A stretch of 64,000 nt of DNA from Methanotrichaceae archaeon (GCA_016927425.1 JAFGMR010000019.1:1-64000); one strand, 5' to 3'. Positions 26,101 through 38,506 are shown, counted from the stretch's first letter. Program-made: numbers and translations. The notes: a model not told the origin generated them from the letters alone.

Positions 26101-26629
26101 CGAGGGGATGTGCCTCCATCAGGGATAGAAGAGGACGGCTCATTGAGCCGGCGATGTCATAGAGACAGAGGGCCAGACATTGGCTCCCTGGAAGATAGAG
26201 GTTCAGCAAATCCTCGAACTCCCCAAGCGGGAGATCGTCGACGAGCCAATTTAGATCGATTGCGAGGCGCAGCGCTGGATAGCCATTAGAGAGAGCAAGA
26301 TCTGCCTCCCCCTTAATGTGGGCAAGGGCATTCTCCGGAAGAAACGCCCCGTCGGTAAGCAAGAGCTCCCTGCAAGGGCGAAGCTCGAGCTCGCCATGTT
26401 CCATATGAGATTCGCCGATCAAGTCGGCTCTCGACAGATCCCAAAAAATGGAAGGGTCGAGGAGGCAGAGAACCCGCTCTCCCCTATCGAGCCCACACTT
26501 CACATAAGCGCCAAGGGAGGAGAGACGATCCTCCTTAGATCTATAAAATAAGCAGGAGTGATCCCCCACCCTGAGGTCTTCCATGCTGCGGCGCTCAACG
26601 GTTGCGGGCATTGGAATCGATCCTAACAC
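23171..26629 (-). CDS. Hybrid MEDS-PAS-GAF histidine kinase/response regulator
   Basis: A 1152-residue cytoplasmic sensor kinase. Residues ~16-195 form a MEDS domain (methanogen/methylotroph DcmR sensory domain; [20 protein letters not shown]). PAS domains lie at about 213-332, 340-460 and 468-588, and a GAF domain at about 600-770. HisKA has [13 protein letters not shown] with His792. The ATPase domain has the N box [12 protein letters not shown]1 box DTGIGIP and G2 box [11 protein letters not shown] receiver domain covers 1032-1148 with [11 protein letters not shown] (Asp1082). No transmembrane helix is seen. MEDS is proposed to sense small hydrocarbon-derived or methanogenic signals; the ligand here is unknown. 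No separate output regulator is adjacent. Start at 26629; Met7 and Met16 are alternatives. Confidence 0.95.
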   Translation of the reverse strand: MLGSIPMPATVERRSMEDLRVGDHSCLFYRSKEDRLSSLGAYVKCGLDRGERVLCLLDPSIFWDLSRADLIGESHMEHGELELRPCRELLLTDGAFLPENALAHIKGEADLALSNGYPALRLAIDLNWLVDDLPLGEFEDLLNLYLPGSQCLALCLYDIAGSMSRPLLSLMEAHPLVVMGNAVMENFYFRRGDSSIQGRLGKLAEYWGTTSRLAISEERFRGIAERSIDGIITADSLGRITYASPAVERLTGLKARSLLYRPVKSILNEADLSVAREAFHKGLSGERTEGLRLMLRRPDGSSVHLEVNISPIMEGGVIKGLQGILRDVTERYLDEIALREERMKFQTLTESSPFGLALIDEKGRWQHVNPKFEEIFGYDLGHIPDGKSWFRLAFPDSKRRREAISNWVDDFRDMSSGERKARLFPLRCSDGQDKMVNVISVRLETGDYLVTFEDVTQRYLAEIALREREERLRGVFEAARDVALVISDIQSPPRVVEFSPGAETIFGYKREEIIGRPVTILDDPEDANREPIVRKSLDDRGISQETILVRSSGERFPALLNIYPLLDENGGLYGGMAVAIDISERKKMEESLRKRDILLSGVAMATKILLTGKNFESAIHRSMEMMGLVSSVDRVLIFRDDLSHKGDLQAQIEFEWTAKGIASIMDSSNLRKLSYEPYLSRWHAAFSSGRPIQGIVKDLPVEEGDYLLQSNVVSILMLPIITERGRWGFLALQDCSAERAWEEYETSILLSAASAIGGAIIRFQSELELRRAKEAAEAATAAKSEFLANMSHEIRTPLNAVIGMTDLLLEMKIAPEQRDYVETIRKSSEALLSVINDILDFSKMESGRLLLQEAPFSLRECLETSMDLVAASALEKGIQLTSTIADDVPKYVMGDFGRLRQVLVNLLGNAVKFTDAGEVALTVSSSPTLGKAHCLHFAVMDTGIGIPMSRLSVLFQSFSQVDSSITRRYGGTGLGLAISKRLVEMMGGRIWVESLPGTGSTFHFTMEADSAEAPVFCPAPDLKGASSTASRLHILLVEDNLVNQKVALIMLKRMGHEADVAANGEEAISALEGQSYQVILMDIQMPEMDGLEATRRIRERWGRDHWIIAMTAHVMEGDREECLRSGMDDFISKPIRMKALSRTLDRFGCRQL

Positions 26630-26940
26630 AAAGGCCAGATGGAGCTATGGTATGTAAGAGTTTCTCCAGAGGCGAGGGATCGGGTCGTGAATTCGTTATG
26701 GGTTGCAATTTGGGTCTGCATTGGAATACGGCATCAATGGATATCGATTCTCCCAGAGAATCCCTCGTAATGACTTCTGATGAGACCGCAAGCTGCAGAC
26801 GGATTAGGGAAATTCCAACCTATTTCAGAATCATAACCCGAGATCTTGCGAGGCCTTTTTCCATGGGAAAGGCGAAGAGACCAATAAAAGGCGGTCTGAT
26901 CGAAGATCTCGATTGTATTTTAGTCCGAGATTGCGGAGGT

Positions 26941-27045
26941 TCACTTGATCCTCTTATCCGACCAGGCGGGAAGCCCAATCGACAATACCAACAGGACGGC
27001 AACGATCACCACCAGGTCGATCATCTGCGTAAAGAGAGAGATCAT
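26941..27045 (-). CDS. Tiny single-helix membrane protein (34 residues)
   Basis: This short frame encodes MISLFTQMIDLVVIVAVLL and then VLSIGLPAWSDKRIK: one hydrophobic helix followed by a positively charged tail. The ATG is preceded by the strong ribosome binding site GGAGGTGA with six-base spacing, which is the main evidence that it is translated. No family is recognised. Its only neighbour on the same strand is the kinase gene 300 bases downstream. A role as a small membrane regulator or subunit is possible but not shown. Confidence 0.6.
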   Translation of the reverse strand: MISLFTQMIDLVVIVAVLLVLSIGLPAWSDKRIK

Positions 27046-27155
27046 TCAGTTTCACCTCCTCTCCGTTCTAGAGGCGGACGCCCATGGCAGAAGAAGGGGG
27101 GAACCATTCTCGTGCCTATGTCCGCAAGTTCTAGTCATCAAAGGTCCTTCATCCC

Positions 27156-27180
27156 ATCCAAGGGCGCAAAGCCCTTGGAT
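27156..27180 (-). other. Perfect 10-bp hairpin upstream of the tiny gene
   Basis: ATCCAAGGGC (27156-27165) and GCCCTTGGAT (27171-27180) pair perfectly around a five-base loop. It is about 110 bases upstream of the 34-residue gene on the minus strand and could be part of its leader, or a terminator or regulatory RNA element; no U-run follows on either strand. Confidence 0.55.
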
Positions 27181-27254
27181 CAGATGATGCCACCCCTTCC
27201 GCTCAAGATATAAAGTTTCTGGCCAAACTAATAAAAATTAATATCCCAATTCAT

Positions 27255-27278
27255 ATCCCATATTCCGGAATAGGGGAT
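27255..27278. promoter_or_regulatory. 24-bp near-perfect palindrome
   Basis: ATCCCATATTCC and GGAATAGGGGAT are inverted copies with a single mismatch and no spacer. Such compact symmetry is typical of a dimeric regulator site. It lies about 160-180 bases upstream of the aminotransferase promoter and within the AT-rich stretch that could drive the leftward tiny gene. Confidence 0.45.
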
Positions 27279-27430
27279 TCAAATGGAGATTACAGACAAA
27301 ATACGCCATAAAAAAGGCCAAATCCGGACATGATTCCAGCAAGGCCGAATTAAACGGAGAATTCGTCTTATCGAGATTTAGCGCGAGAGGCCATGGATGA
27401 AGAGGTGAGAGGCATGGGTGGATGGCAGAA

Positions 27431-27441
27431 ACGTTATATCC
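27431..27441 (+). promoter_or_regulatory. TATA box of the aminotransferase gene
   Basis: ACGTTATATCC lies about 27 bases before 27460. A transcript from here would begin just ahead of the ATG at 27467, so the upstream in-frame ATG at 27422 would be outside the mRNA. Confidence 0.5.
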
Positions 27442-27466
27442 ACCATCCGGAAAGACCGAGGATAAG

Positions 27467-28783
27467 ATGAACCTGCGCAAACACGTAAGTCTGAACATCA
27501 ACGTGAGAGGGATCGGTCAGTCGGCCACGCTTGCCATCAACGAGAGATGCAAGGGCCTTGAAGCGGAAGGCCAGATGATATACAACCTGGGGCTTGGCCA
27601 GTCTCCCTTCCCAGTTCCAACATCGGTTGTAAACGCGCTCAAGCTCTACGCCCACGAGAAGGACTACCTTCCAGTGAAGGGCCTCGCCTCGCTGAGGGAG
27701 GCCGTGGCCGGTTTCCACAAGAAGAAGGATGGGGTCGAGGCAAATCCCGACTTCGTCCTCGTAGGACCTGGCTCGAAGGAGCTGATGTTCCTCCTCCAAG
27801 TCGTCTTCTACGGTGAGATCGTTGTGCCGACACCGTGCTGGGTCTCTTACGTTCCCCAGGCGGAGATCCTGGGAAAGCAAGTAAGGCTAATTCACACGAG
27901 ATTCGAGGATAAGTGGCACCTTTCAGCCGACAGGTTGGCGGAGTTCCTCGACTGGGAGCATGACGTCTTTCGGCCGCGCATACTGGTGCTCAACTATCCC
28001 GGCAATCCCGACGGCCTCACATACACAGCCGGAGAGCTGAAGGATATAGCGAAGGTTGCGAGGGACTATGAGATCACGCTTCTCTCGGACGAGATATACG
28101 GCCAGCTCCACCACAAAGGGGAGCACGTCTCAGTCGCCCGTTACTATCCAGAGGGAACCATTCTAAGCTCCGGCCTCTCCAAGTGGTGTGGGGCAGGGGG
28201 ATGGCGCCTTGGCACGTTCACCTTTCCGCCCGATCTGGACTGGCTTATGGAGGCCATGGCAAGCGTTGCGAGCGAGACGTACACCTCGGTCAGCGCACCC
28301 ATCCAGTTCGCGGCCGTCCGGGCCTTTCGAGGCGGGATGGATATCGAGCGCTACCTCCAGCACGCTAGAAGAACGCTCTCGGCGCTAGGATGCGAGTGTC
28401 AGAGGATTCTCGCGGAGGCCGGGCTTCGGGTCCATCCCCCGGAGGGGGCGTTCTACCTGTTTCTCGACTTCTCGCCCCTTGCCGATCGCCTGAAGGCTCG
28501 GGAGATCGAGGAGAGCAGGTCGCTATGCGAAACCCTCCTTCAGGAGACTGGGGTTGCGATCCTTCCGGGCATCGACTTCGGCCGTCCCCCAGGAGAGCTC
28601 ACCGCTCGAATGGCCTACATCAACTTCGACGGAGCGAAGGTAATGGCCCAGAGCGAGACCATACCATTGCACGAGCCGCTGCCTGAGGAGTTCTTGGCCA
28701 CGATGTGCTGCAAGACGATCGCCGCCACAAAGAGGATCGCCGAGTGGGCCAGCCGGGATTCTCCATCGAAACCCCGAACATGA
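27467..28783 (+). CDS. Class I/II PLP-dependent aminotransferase
   Basis: About 438 residues of fold-type I aspartate-aminotransferase-like enzyme. Visible landmarks are IYNLGLGQSPFPVP, FVLVGPGSKELMFLL, VVPTPCWVSYVPQA, LNYPGNPDGLTYT, LLSDEIYGQLHH and the PLP lysine in SSGLSKWCGAGGWRLG, followed by MAYINFDGAKV near the C-terminus. The amino donor and acceptor cannot be fixed from sequence; aromatic or aspartate-like substrates are usual for the group. I start at the ATG at 27467 (GAGGATAAG upstream) rather than 27422, based on the TATA box at 27431-27441. It stands alone, with two small hairpins after its stop. Confidence 0.92.
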   Translation: MNLRKHVSLNINVRGIGQSATLAINERCKGLEAEGQMIYNLGLGQSPFPVPTSVVNALKLYAHEKDYLPVKGLASLREAVAGFHKKKDGVEANPDFVLVGPGSKELMFLLQVVFYGEIVVPTPCWVSYVPQAEILGKQVRLIHTRFEDKWHLSADRLAEFLDWEHDVFRPRILVLNYPGNPDGLTYTAGELKDIAKVARDYEITLLSDEIYGQLHHKGEHVSVARYYPEGTILSSGLSKWCGAGGWRLGTFTFPPDLDWLMEAMASVASETYTSVSAPIQFAAVRAFRGGMDIERYLQHARRTLSALGCECQRILAEAGLRVHPPEGAFYLFLDFSPLADRLKAREIEESRSLCETLLQETGVAILPGIDFGRPPGELTARMAYINFDGAKVMAQSETIPLHEPLPEEFLATMCCKTIAATKRIAEWASRDSPSKPRT

Positions 28784-28907
28784 TCGGATAGGGCGACCAA
28801 GAAGGCCGGGCCGAACGAGAGGCAATGGGAGAAGAGCCGCCGAGGATGGGGTTCTTCGTGCCCAACACATGGAAAACTCACAATGCCTACTGGTTTTTCA
28901 TCCTTTG

Positions 28908-28949
28908 GGCATGATCACTTGCCTGAGGATCATGGCCATTTTGTGGCCC
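28908..28949. terminator. Two adjacent hairpins between convergent genes
   Basis: CATGATC (28910-28916) pairs with GATCATG (28928-28934), and GGCCA (28934-28938) pairs with TGGCC (28944-28948) around TTTTG-like sequence. They lie between the convergent aminotransferase and ICMT-like genes and probably mark transcript ends, though no clear T-run follows. Confidence 0.35.
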
Positions 28950-29038
28950 AGTTGAATGTTATATCGGAAACGGTCCAACTGCCGGCCCTTTCTGCCCTCC
29001 TTTCTTCCCCACGCCTACCAACATTCAAATGAGAATCC

Positions 29039-29647
29039 TCACCTTCTCCCCACGAGCCTTCCGAGCCGGGGCAGTATCCTCGGGACCTCGTCCATGTAAT
29101 CCAGGTAGGCCTGCCCGAACTGGGCGATCAGCCTCCCCTCCCAGTGGAGGGATCCGAGGTAGACGTAGACGCTGGCCGCGATGTAGACCGCGAGCAGATG
29201 GGCCGTCATGAAAGGAGTAAGCCACATTATCGCAAGGCCGCTTCCTGCGAACGGGTCGCGCACATATCCGTATATCCCCCGAAAGAGCACCTCCTCCTGA
29301 CCCGGCGTGGGCGCTGACAGCTGCGGAATAAGGGCGAACTTCTCCGGCCAGGCGTCTCGAAAGGCCTTGACCGTCAGGACGGCTGTGATGGCTTGCCCTC
29401 CAAGCATCAGATAGATCCAGGGTTTGGGGACGATGTAGAGGATCTCTCCCGGGTCTCTTGCGACCAGATATACCACGGGCAGAATCGAGATGCCGGCAAG
29501 TAGGCTGAAGAGGTTGACGTAGCGCTCGCTGATGGACGGGCCTGCGATCGATAGGGCCTTTCGCTTACACCTGGAGCTTGCAGCGAAACTGTGGAGGACC
29601 ATGAATCCGATGAGGGCTGCAAGTATTGGGAGAAGGCTGCCTGACAT
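29039..29647 (-). CDS. Membrane protein of the NnrU/isoprenylcysteine methyltransferase-like fold
   Basis: A 202-residue integral membrane protein with about five hydrophobic segments. The C-terminal part has the ICMT/PEMT-like pattern: IYGYVRDPFAGSGLAIMWL (where RHP is usual), a helix pair, then HWEGRLIAQFGQAYLDYMD and EVPRILPRLG. Such proteins methylate carboxyl groups or phospholipids using S-adenosylmethionine, or, for NnrU, are needed for denitrification by an unknown route. The His of the RHP motif is Asp here, so methyltransferase activity is uncertain. Start ATG 29647. It stands alone, divergent from the protease gene. Confidence 0.75.
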   Translation of the reverse strand: MSGSLLPILAALIGFMVLHSFAASSRCKRKALSIAGPSISERYVNLFSLLAGISILPVVYLVARDPGEILYIVPKPWIYLMLGGQAITAVLTVKAFRDAWPEKFALIPQLSAPTPGQEEVLFRGIYGYVRDPFAGSGLAIMWLTPFMTAHLLAVYIAASVYVYLGSLHWEGRLIAQFGQAYLDYMDEVPRILPRLGRLVGRR

Positions 29648-29766
29648 GATCCTTGCTATATATCGCCAAGATACTATTTAATCCTTTGCCGGGCATCAAA
29701 GCCAGAGACCTCAGACCTCACAACCCCTAAATAGAATTAGTAACTATATAATCCTCCGGAGGATAG

Positions 29767-30618
29767 ATGAACCAAGACGCAATCTTCACATTGATATTCA
29801 GCAACATATGGATCATACTCTTCCTGGTCCTCTTCCTCGTCCCCATGGCGCAGAGAAACGCCCTGCAGATGGCGAGGAAGCGCCTGCTCGTCCGCCTGGG
29901 AAAGAGGCGAAAGAGCAATGTGATCACCATGATACATCGCCAGGAGGTGATCAGCTTTCTTGGCATTCCGCTTGCCCGTTACATCGATATCGAGGACAGC
30001 GAGGTGGTCCTCCGGGCGATCAGAATGACGCCAAAGAATGTTCCAATCGATATCATACTGCACACGCCAGGAGGGCTCGCCCTCGCGGCAACGCAGATCG
30101 CGCTCGCCCTCAAGCAGCACCCGGCGAAGAAGACCGTGATCATCCCCCATTATGCGATGTCTGGAGGCACACTCATCGCCCTTGCCGCCGACGAGATCAT
30201 AATGGATCCAAACGCCGCTCTCGGCCCGGTCGACCCCCAGCTCGGCGACCAGACGAGCGTCTATTCTGCGTCATCACTCCTGAAGCTCGTGGAGAAGAAG
30301 AAGATCGACGAGATCGACGACAAGACGCTGATCCTTGCCGAGGAGGCGAAGAAGGCGATGGCCCAGATGGAGGCGCTGATCCGGCGGATAGTGGAGGCAA
30401 AGTGCGACGAGGAAATGACGAACGGAATCATCGAGGAGTTCATCTCAGGCAAGTACACGCACGACCACCCCTTCATCTTCGAGGACGCCCAGTTGCTCCT
30501 CGGAAGCTGCGTCAAGACCGACGTTCCCGAGGAGGTCTACGAGCTCATGGCCCTCTTCAGGATGGAGGTCGGCAGGAGGAGGCCCGGCGTGGAGTATGTG
30601 CCCCTGGGGGGAAAGTGA
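29767..30618 (+). CDS. SDH_sah/SppA-like membrane serine protease
   Basis: A 283-residue ClpP-fold protein of the archaeal SDH_sah family (PF01972-type). A single N-terminal transmembrane helix (NIWIILFLVLFLVPMA) is followed by the protease domain with DIILHTPGGLALAATQ (oxyanion region) and HYAMSGGTLIALAADEI (nucleophile Ser132). The conserved GPVDPQLG follows, as in the family. It probably cleaves signal peptides or membrane proteins at the membrane face. SD sequence CCGGAGGATAG directly precedes the ATG, and TATA-like elements lie at about 29727 and 29742. The next gene is 94 bases downstream on the same strand. Confidence 0.92.
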   Translation: MNQDAIFTLIFSNIWIILFLVLFLVPMAQRNALQMARKRLLVRLGKRRKSNVITMIHRQEVISFLGIPLARYIDIEDSEVVLRAIRMTPKNVPIDIILHTPGGLALAATQIALALKQHPAKKTVIIPHYAMSGGTLIALAADEIIMDPNAALGPVDPQLGDQTSVYSASSLLKLVEKKKIDEIDDKTLILAEEAKKAMAQMEALIRRIVEAKCDEEMTNGIIEEFISGKYTHDHPFIFEDAQLLLGSCVKTDVPEEVYELMALFRMEVGRRRPGVEYVPLGGK

Positions 30619-30712
30619 TGGGAACTCGGCCTTATTGGCGGTGCCGCCTGGAAGATGTTATGGGCGAATTGGACCTATGCTTTATCGAACCAGCAGATAG
30701 GAGGAGATCCGA

Positions 30713-31903
30713 TTGAGAGATAAAAAAGACCATATTGCGCTTGCGCTCGCCATTGCCCTGATATGCAGCCTGGCGCCAATTGGCGCGGCCGGGCAAGATA
30801 TCGAAGGATACGTTGAAAGCCAGTCGTCTGAGGGAAGTGGCATGGCATTGGAAGTCTTCGCCTTTCCAGAAGACCATCTCTTGCACCAGCCGCAATCGGT
30901 CGTAGAGGATACAGGGCTCTTCGTCGAATGGCTCTACTGGACAGGGATCCTAGAGGACGATGAGACCGGCGATCTATATGGATTCCAGTACACCCTATTC
31001 CACCAGAACCTAATGCCAGGGATTATCGGCTACGTCAACCACGCGGCAATCAGCGATGTCCAGGAGAGCCAGCATCCGCGATTCAGATACGCCGCCCTTC
31101 CAGACCAAGCCGAGGTTACGAACGGCACTGACGATGAAGCCGGCACCTATTGGCGCTATCAGGATGCTCAAACGACCCTCACCTACTGGAAAGATCTTGA
31201 TGCCTGGTGCATTGCAACGCAAGGAAACGTCTCCGAAGACGGCGGGCATGGGGAGAACATATCCCTGAACCTGACCTTTACAAACGAGAAGTCTGAGTAC
31301 ATACTGCATCGACCAGATGGTATAAGCTCACAAGGCGCCTGCTCGATGATCGATCCCGAAGGCATGGCGGGCAGAAGCTACTACTACTCCCATCCCTCGA
31401 TGACTACCACTGGGACGCTGACCATCGACGGGCACGAGATCGATGTACAGGGGAATAGCTGGTTCGACCACCAATGGGGCGGCTTTGGGAACTGTCTACC
31501 CGCTTGGGACTGGTTCAGCCTGCGCCTCTACGATGGAAGCTTCGTCATGCTGTACAACTTGAAAGATCCCCTCTTGAACGATATATCGAGCCAACGCGGC
31601 CTGACCTATATCGATCCCGAGGGCGGCATTAGATGGTGGCTAGGGGAAGATGCAGCCAACTTGACCGCGACTCGATGGTGGAGGTCGGACCTCTTCGGAT
31701 TCAGGTACCCCCTTGAGTGGATCATCGATGCTCCAACAGGCAGATATGCGCTCGAGCCGTACTTCGATGAGCAGACGATGAACACAGGCGAGGGAGAGGT
31801 GAAGTACTGGGAGGGCATAATGCGCGTTCGCAATAGCGATCCAAGCGGCGAGCAGATCGGCATTGGCTATATGGAGCTTGCGGGTTATGCGCCGATCCGG
31901 TGA
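30713..31903 (+). CDS. Secreted CrtC/AttH-like (COG5621-type) lipocalin-fold protein
   Basis: A 396-residue exported protein. A signal peptide (LALAIALICSLAPIGAAG) is followed by a two-lipocalin CrtC/AttH-type body: LFVEWLYWTGIL, YGFQYTLFH, SWFDHQWGGFGN and WDWFSLRLYDGSFVMLYNL are hallmarks of the family called predicted secreted hydrolase. In carotenoid producers related proteins hydrate carotenoid double bonds; the substrate in a methanogen is unknown and may be an isoprenoid lipid. The conserved His-Gln-Trp-Gly strip is intact. Start is a TTG behind GGAGGAG. A hairpin follows the stop. Confidence 0.85.
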   Translation: MRDKKDHIALALAIALICSLAPIGAAGQDIEGYVESQSSEGSGMALEVFAFPEDHLLHQPQSVVEDTGLFVEWLYWTGILEDDETGDLYGFQYTLFHQNLMPGIIGYVNHAAISDVQESQHPRFRYAALPDQAEVTNGTDDEAGTYWRYQDAQTTLTYWKDLDAWCIATQGNVSEDGGHGENISLNLTFTNEKSEYILHRPDGISSQGACSMIDPEGMAGRSYYYSHPSMTTTGTLTIDGHEIDVQGNSWFDHQWGGFGNCLPAWDWFSLRLYDGSFVMLYNLKDPLLNDISSQRGLTYIDPEGGIRWWLGEDAANLTATRWWRSDLFGFRYPLEWIIDAPTGRYALEPYFDEQTMNTGEGEVKYWEGIMRVRNSDPSGEQIGIGYMELAGYAPIR

Positions 31904-31929
31904 TCTGGCCGTTCATCTTAGAACGTGAT

Positions 31930-31982
31930 ACCCCGCAGCTTGCTGCGAGGTGCGCCGCAGCTGTTCGACTGTGGTGCGGGGT
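31930..31982. terminator. Structured element between convergent genes
   Basis: ACCCCGCA (31930-31937) and TGCGGGGT (31975-31982) form a perfect 8-bp closing stem around a loop that itself contains GCAGCTTGCTGC. It is 27 bases after the secreted protein gene and 40 before the end of the YgiQ gene, so it may terminate both transcripts; there is no strong T-run. Confidence 0.4.
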
Positions 31983-32022
31983 CTATGGGGAAGCGAAGCG
32001 GTCTTTTGGCCTCATCCCCACC

Positions 32023-33819
32023 TCATCCCTGGCGCCGTCGCGAAGGCCCTCCGGGGATGAGGCCGCCAGGGCCGATCAGGTCCTCCCTTCCAGCAGCCTT
32101 CAGGGCCTCTCTGACGAGGCCGTAGTTCCTTGGATTGTGGAACTGGAGAAGCGCTCGCTGCATCCTTTTTTCGTGCCCTTTTGAGACGTGGACCTTCTCC
32201 ATCGTGAGCGGATCGAGCCCTGTGTAGTACATGGCTGAAGATAAGGTCAACGGGGTCGGGGTGAAGTCCTGCACCTGCTCTGGCCGAATGCCATGGGCCT
32301 TGAGCCACAATGCAAGCTCGATCATATCATCGATGCCGCAGCCTGGATGGCCCGATATTAGGTAGGGGACCAGGTACTGCTCCTTTCCCGCCGCCCGGCT
32401 TGCCTCGAAGAACCGATCCATGAAAGCAACAAGCACTTCCACGGGGGGCTTTCTCATGCAGTCGGTGACCCTTCTTGAGATATGCTCCGGCGCGATCTTC
32501 AGGTGGCCGGATACGTGGTGGCGGCAGATCTCCTCGAGATAGCAGCCGTCGTCCCTCAGGGCCAGGTCATGGCGAATCCCTGAGCCTATGAAGACCTTCC
32601 TCACGCCTGGAACCGCCCGGAGGCGGCGAAGTAGCTCCACCTGCCGATCGTTGCCGGCTTCAAGGCTTGGACAGTCGATGCAGGAGCGGTCAAGGCAAGC
32701 GCCCGTCTTCCAGCGGGGACAATCGAGGCCGTACATATTGGCTGTAGGCCCTCCCACGTCCTGGATTATCCCCTTGAATCCTGGAATCCTCGTGAAGCGG
32801 GCGGCCTCCCGAACCAGCGACTCGATGGAGCGGCTCTGAATGATTCGGCCCTGGTGGTGGGAAAGAGCGCAAAAGGAGCAAGATCCAAAGCAGCCCCGAT
32901 GGCTGGTGAGCGAGAACCTAACGGGCTCGAGGGCTGGGACCGCCTCCGCGTAGGAGGGATGCTGATCCCTCCGGAAGGGGTGCTCGTAGATGCGATCGAT
33001 CTCCTCGACCGTCAAAGGCCTTGCCGGAGGGTTCTGCAGTATCACAGTCTTTGGATGGGGCTGGACTATTCCTCGGCCTTGGAAGGGATCTTGCTCATTG
33101 TAATGCATGGCAAAGGCCTGGGCGTAGAGCCTCTTTTCGGAGACCTCGGGAAACCCTGGAAGGACGACTAGCCCCTCCCTCTCAAATGATCGCCACTCTC
33201 CTACCGAGAGCTTCACCGCCGTTCCGGGCACGTCCCTTATCGCCCCGATCGTCTCCCCTCCATCGAGCCTTCTGAGAACCTCCAAGAGGGCGAGCTCGCC
33301 CATGCCGTAGACGACCATGTCGGCGGGTGCGTCGGCGAGGATCGACCGGCGCACAGAGTCCGACCAGTAATCGTAATGGGCGAACCGCCGGAGGCTTGCC
33401 TCGATTCCCCCAAGGACGAGGGGCGAGCTCGGAAAGAGGGCGTGGATCTTGTTTGCGTAGACGATTACAGCCCTGTCAGGCCTTCGCAGGGCGCCGCCGG
33501 GGGAATAGACGTCCGCCTCCCGCCTTCTTAGGCTCGCGGTATAATTGTTCACCATCGAGTCGACGTTTCCCGATGTCACGCCGAAGAGGAGACGCGGCTC
33601 TCCCAGCCGGAGGAAGTCTTCGCTATCCCGCCAGTCGGGCTGGTCGATTATTCCGACGGTGTATCCCGCATCCCAGAGGACACGGCCTATCAGGGCAGCT
33701 CCAAACGATGGATGATCGACATAGGCATCGCCGCTGACGAGGATCACGTCCAGCTGGTCGACTCCTAAATCCCTCGCCTCGGCGAGGGAGAGGGGAAGGA
33801 AGGGTGGTTGGGCGATCAT
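32023..33819 (-). CDS. YgiQ-family radical SAM protein
   Basis: A 598-residue radical SAM enzyme of the YgiQ family. The N-terminal part (DVILVSGDAYVDHPSFGAAL) is the family-specific domain, and the cluster motif is HRGCFGSCSFCALSHHQGR. A second cysteine group (CPRWKTGACLDRSCIDCP) may hold another iron-sulfur cluster. The C-terminal LKIAPEHISRRVTDCMRKP and YYTGLDPLTME with NPRNYGLVREAL complete the family. The reaction catalysed is not established. I choose the ATG at 33819 with GAGAG upstream; an in-frame ATG at 33885 would overlap the upstream peptidase gene by 46 bases. It is the last gene of the minus-strand run that includes CarB. Confidence 0.93.
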   Translation of the reverse strand: MIAQPPFLPLSLAEARDLGVDQLDVILVSGDAYVDHPSFGAALIGRVLWDAGYTVGIIDQPDWRDSEDFLRLGEPRLLFGVTSGNVDSMVNNYTASLRRREADVYSPGGALRRPDRAVIVYANKIHALFPSSPLVLGGIEASLRRFAHYDYWSDSVRRSILADAPADMVVYGMGELALLEVLRRLDGGETIGAIRDVPGTAVKLSVGEWRSFEREGLVVLPGFPEVSEKRLYAQAFAMHYNEQDPFQGRGIVQPHPKTVILQNPPARPLTVEEIDRIYEHPFRRDQHPSYAEAVPALEPVRFSLTSHRGCFGSCSFCALSHHQGRIIQSRSIESLVREAARFTRIPGFKGIIQDVGGPTANMYGLDCPRWKTGACLDRSCIDCPSLEAGNDRQVELLRRLRAVPGVRKVFIGSGIRHDLALRDDGCYLEEICRHHVSGHLKIAPEHISRRVTDCMRKPPVEVLVAFMDRFFEASRAAGKEQYLVPYLISGHPGCGIDDMIELALWLKAHGIRPEQVQDFTPTPLTLSSAMYYTGLDPLTMEKVHVSKGHEKRMQRALLQFHNPRNYGLVREALKAAGREDLIGPGGLIPGGPSRRRQG

Positions 33820-33839
33820 TCTCTCGAAGCTGCCTCGAT

Positions 33840-35011
33840 TCAGGCCCGCCAGATCTCGCGCGGAAGCCTGGTCAATCTCTCGCAAGCGTTCGCAGTCGTG
33901 AGCACAGTATCCTCCACGCCGACTACGCCGAGTCCCGGGTAGATCATCTTAGGCTCGACTGCGACGGTCATGCCCGGCTCGATTCGGTGGTCGAGCGGGC
34001 CGATCACGGGATACTCGTCGAGCTCGAGGCCTACGCCATGGCCTACGAACCCGCACTTCGCACCAGTTGGCCCTCCAAGCCACTCGGCATAGCCGAGGAA
34101 CTCGCCCATCTCCTCGGAGATCTCGAAGATCTCGCGACCGGTCCTGCCGGGTCGAAGCGCCTTGAGCACTGCCTCTTCAACCTGTACAGCTGCGAGATGT
34201 GCATCCTCGAGCATCTGGGGGAGGGCTCCGATCGAGAATATCCTCGTCTCGTCGGCGGTGTAGCCGTTGTAGACACCACCGAAGTCGACCAGGACCGGCT
34301 CCCCGCGCCGAATCCTTCTCTTGCCCGGACCCTGTGGATTTAGCAAGGAGAGGCCCTGTCCACCCGTTGGGGAGGCAACGAAGCTCGGGATCGCCGCATT
34401 TCCCCCTGCCATGAGGTGGCCCAGGGGGACCTCGTGATTGAACCTGCGAAAGCGAATAATCCCCTGATGGCCCATGTTGCGCATGACCGACTCGACCCTG
34501 GCCGCAAGCTCGATCTCCCTCATGCCAGGCGAGAGGTGATCAGCGACTGACGCTATCCCGGCATCGACGATTCCAGCGGCCTCCCTTAAGAGATCGATCT
34601 CGAAGTCCGACTTTACCGAGCGGATATGCCTGATCATCTCGGAGATATCGACGATCTCCACATCCCCCAAGGCCTTGGCTACCCTGGAATAGTTGTTGTA
34701 GGGAAGGATGTCGAGCTCAAGGCCTATTGTCGAGCCCTTCGAGATCCCAAGGTCCTCCTTGAGCGTTCTTGTGCTCTTGAGGGGCAAGACATCCAGGGGG
34801 GACTCCTCCCGTGCCCTCTCCAGGCTCTTTCTCATCATCACGACGGGCTCTGAATCTCGGGGAACGTAGACGAGCCCCTCCTGGGCCGTGCCCGAGAAGT
34901 AGCAGACGTTGACCGACCCGAATAGGATGACCCCGGCGATTGCGCCCATGCGGCTTTGAAGCCTCTCGATCCTCGCCTCAACCTCCGACTTTGGGTATAC
35001 AACATACTCCA

Positions 35012-35012
<1 letters not shown>
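33840..35012 (-). CDS. M24-family Xaa-Pro aminopeptidase-like protein
   Basis: A 390-residue creatinase-fold peptidase that removes an N-terminal residue before proline. The metal ligands fall in VDFGGVYNGYTADETRIF (two Asp), GHGVGLELDEYP (His) and EPKMIYPGLGVVGVEDTV (two Glu), so the dinuclear site is complete. The N-terminal creatinase-like domain covers about residues 1-130. Its ATG overlaps the CarB stop codon (TAATG), indicating coupled translation. No signal peptide; cytoplasmic dipeptide turnover is likely. Confidence 0.92.
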
Positions 35013-38260
<3,248 letters not shown>

Positions 38261-38478
38261 CCTTCGGCCTCCTAGCTCTACTGCATTATCCCTTAGCCAG
38301 CAGACCCCCCAAACATCGAGAATGCGATTTATTCCTGTCGATCTTGAGGCCGCCCTTTCCAGAATGCAACCGGCATCCGCGAGACGAGGATGGGGCTCAA
38401 GAAAAGCCAACCCCGGCGTTCGTTTCAGGCAAGGGCCCCCATTCCTCAGCGAGGTAAAGAGGGGATAAGAGGAGCCAA

Positions 38479-38492
38479 CCCCCGAGTGGGGG
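38479..38492 (-). terminator. Short GC hairpin after the sugar dehydrogenase gene
   Basis: CCCCC (38479-38483) and GGGGG (38488-38492) enclose GAGT just downstream of the dehydrogenase stop. It may end the nucleotide-sugar transcript before carB. The stem is short and lacks a clear T-run, so this is tentative. A TATA-like AATAAATCG near 38320 on the minus strand may start the carB transcript. Confidence 0.35.
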
Positions 38493-38506
38493 ATGGTCTG
38501 CAGAGA

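Larger units (their letters stand above)
26630..27421. other. Intergenic region with a tiny gene and two palindromes
   Basis: About 790 bases lie between the divergent kinase and aminotransferase genes. I see a 34-codon minus-strand gene (26941-27045), a perfect hairpin (27156-27180) and a near-perfect 24-bp palindrome (27255-27278), described separately. A 203-codon plus-strand frame that crosses this region and overlaps the kinase start has no domain or plausible composition and is rejected. Confidence 0.5.

Noticed and set aside
26602-27213. 203-codon plus-strand frame
   Set aside because: It overlaps the histidine kinase start and the better-supported 34-residue gene on the other strand, and has no domain or ribosome site.
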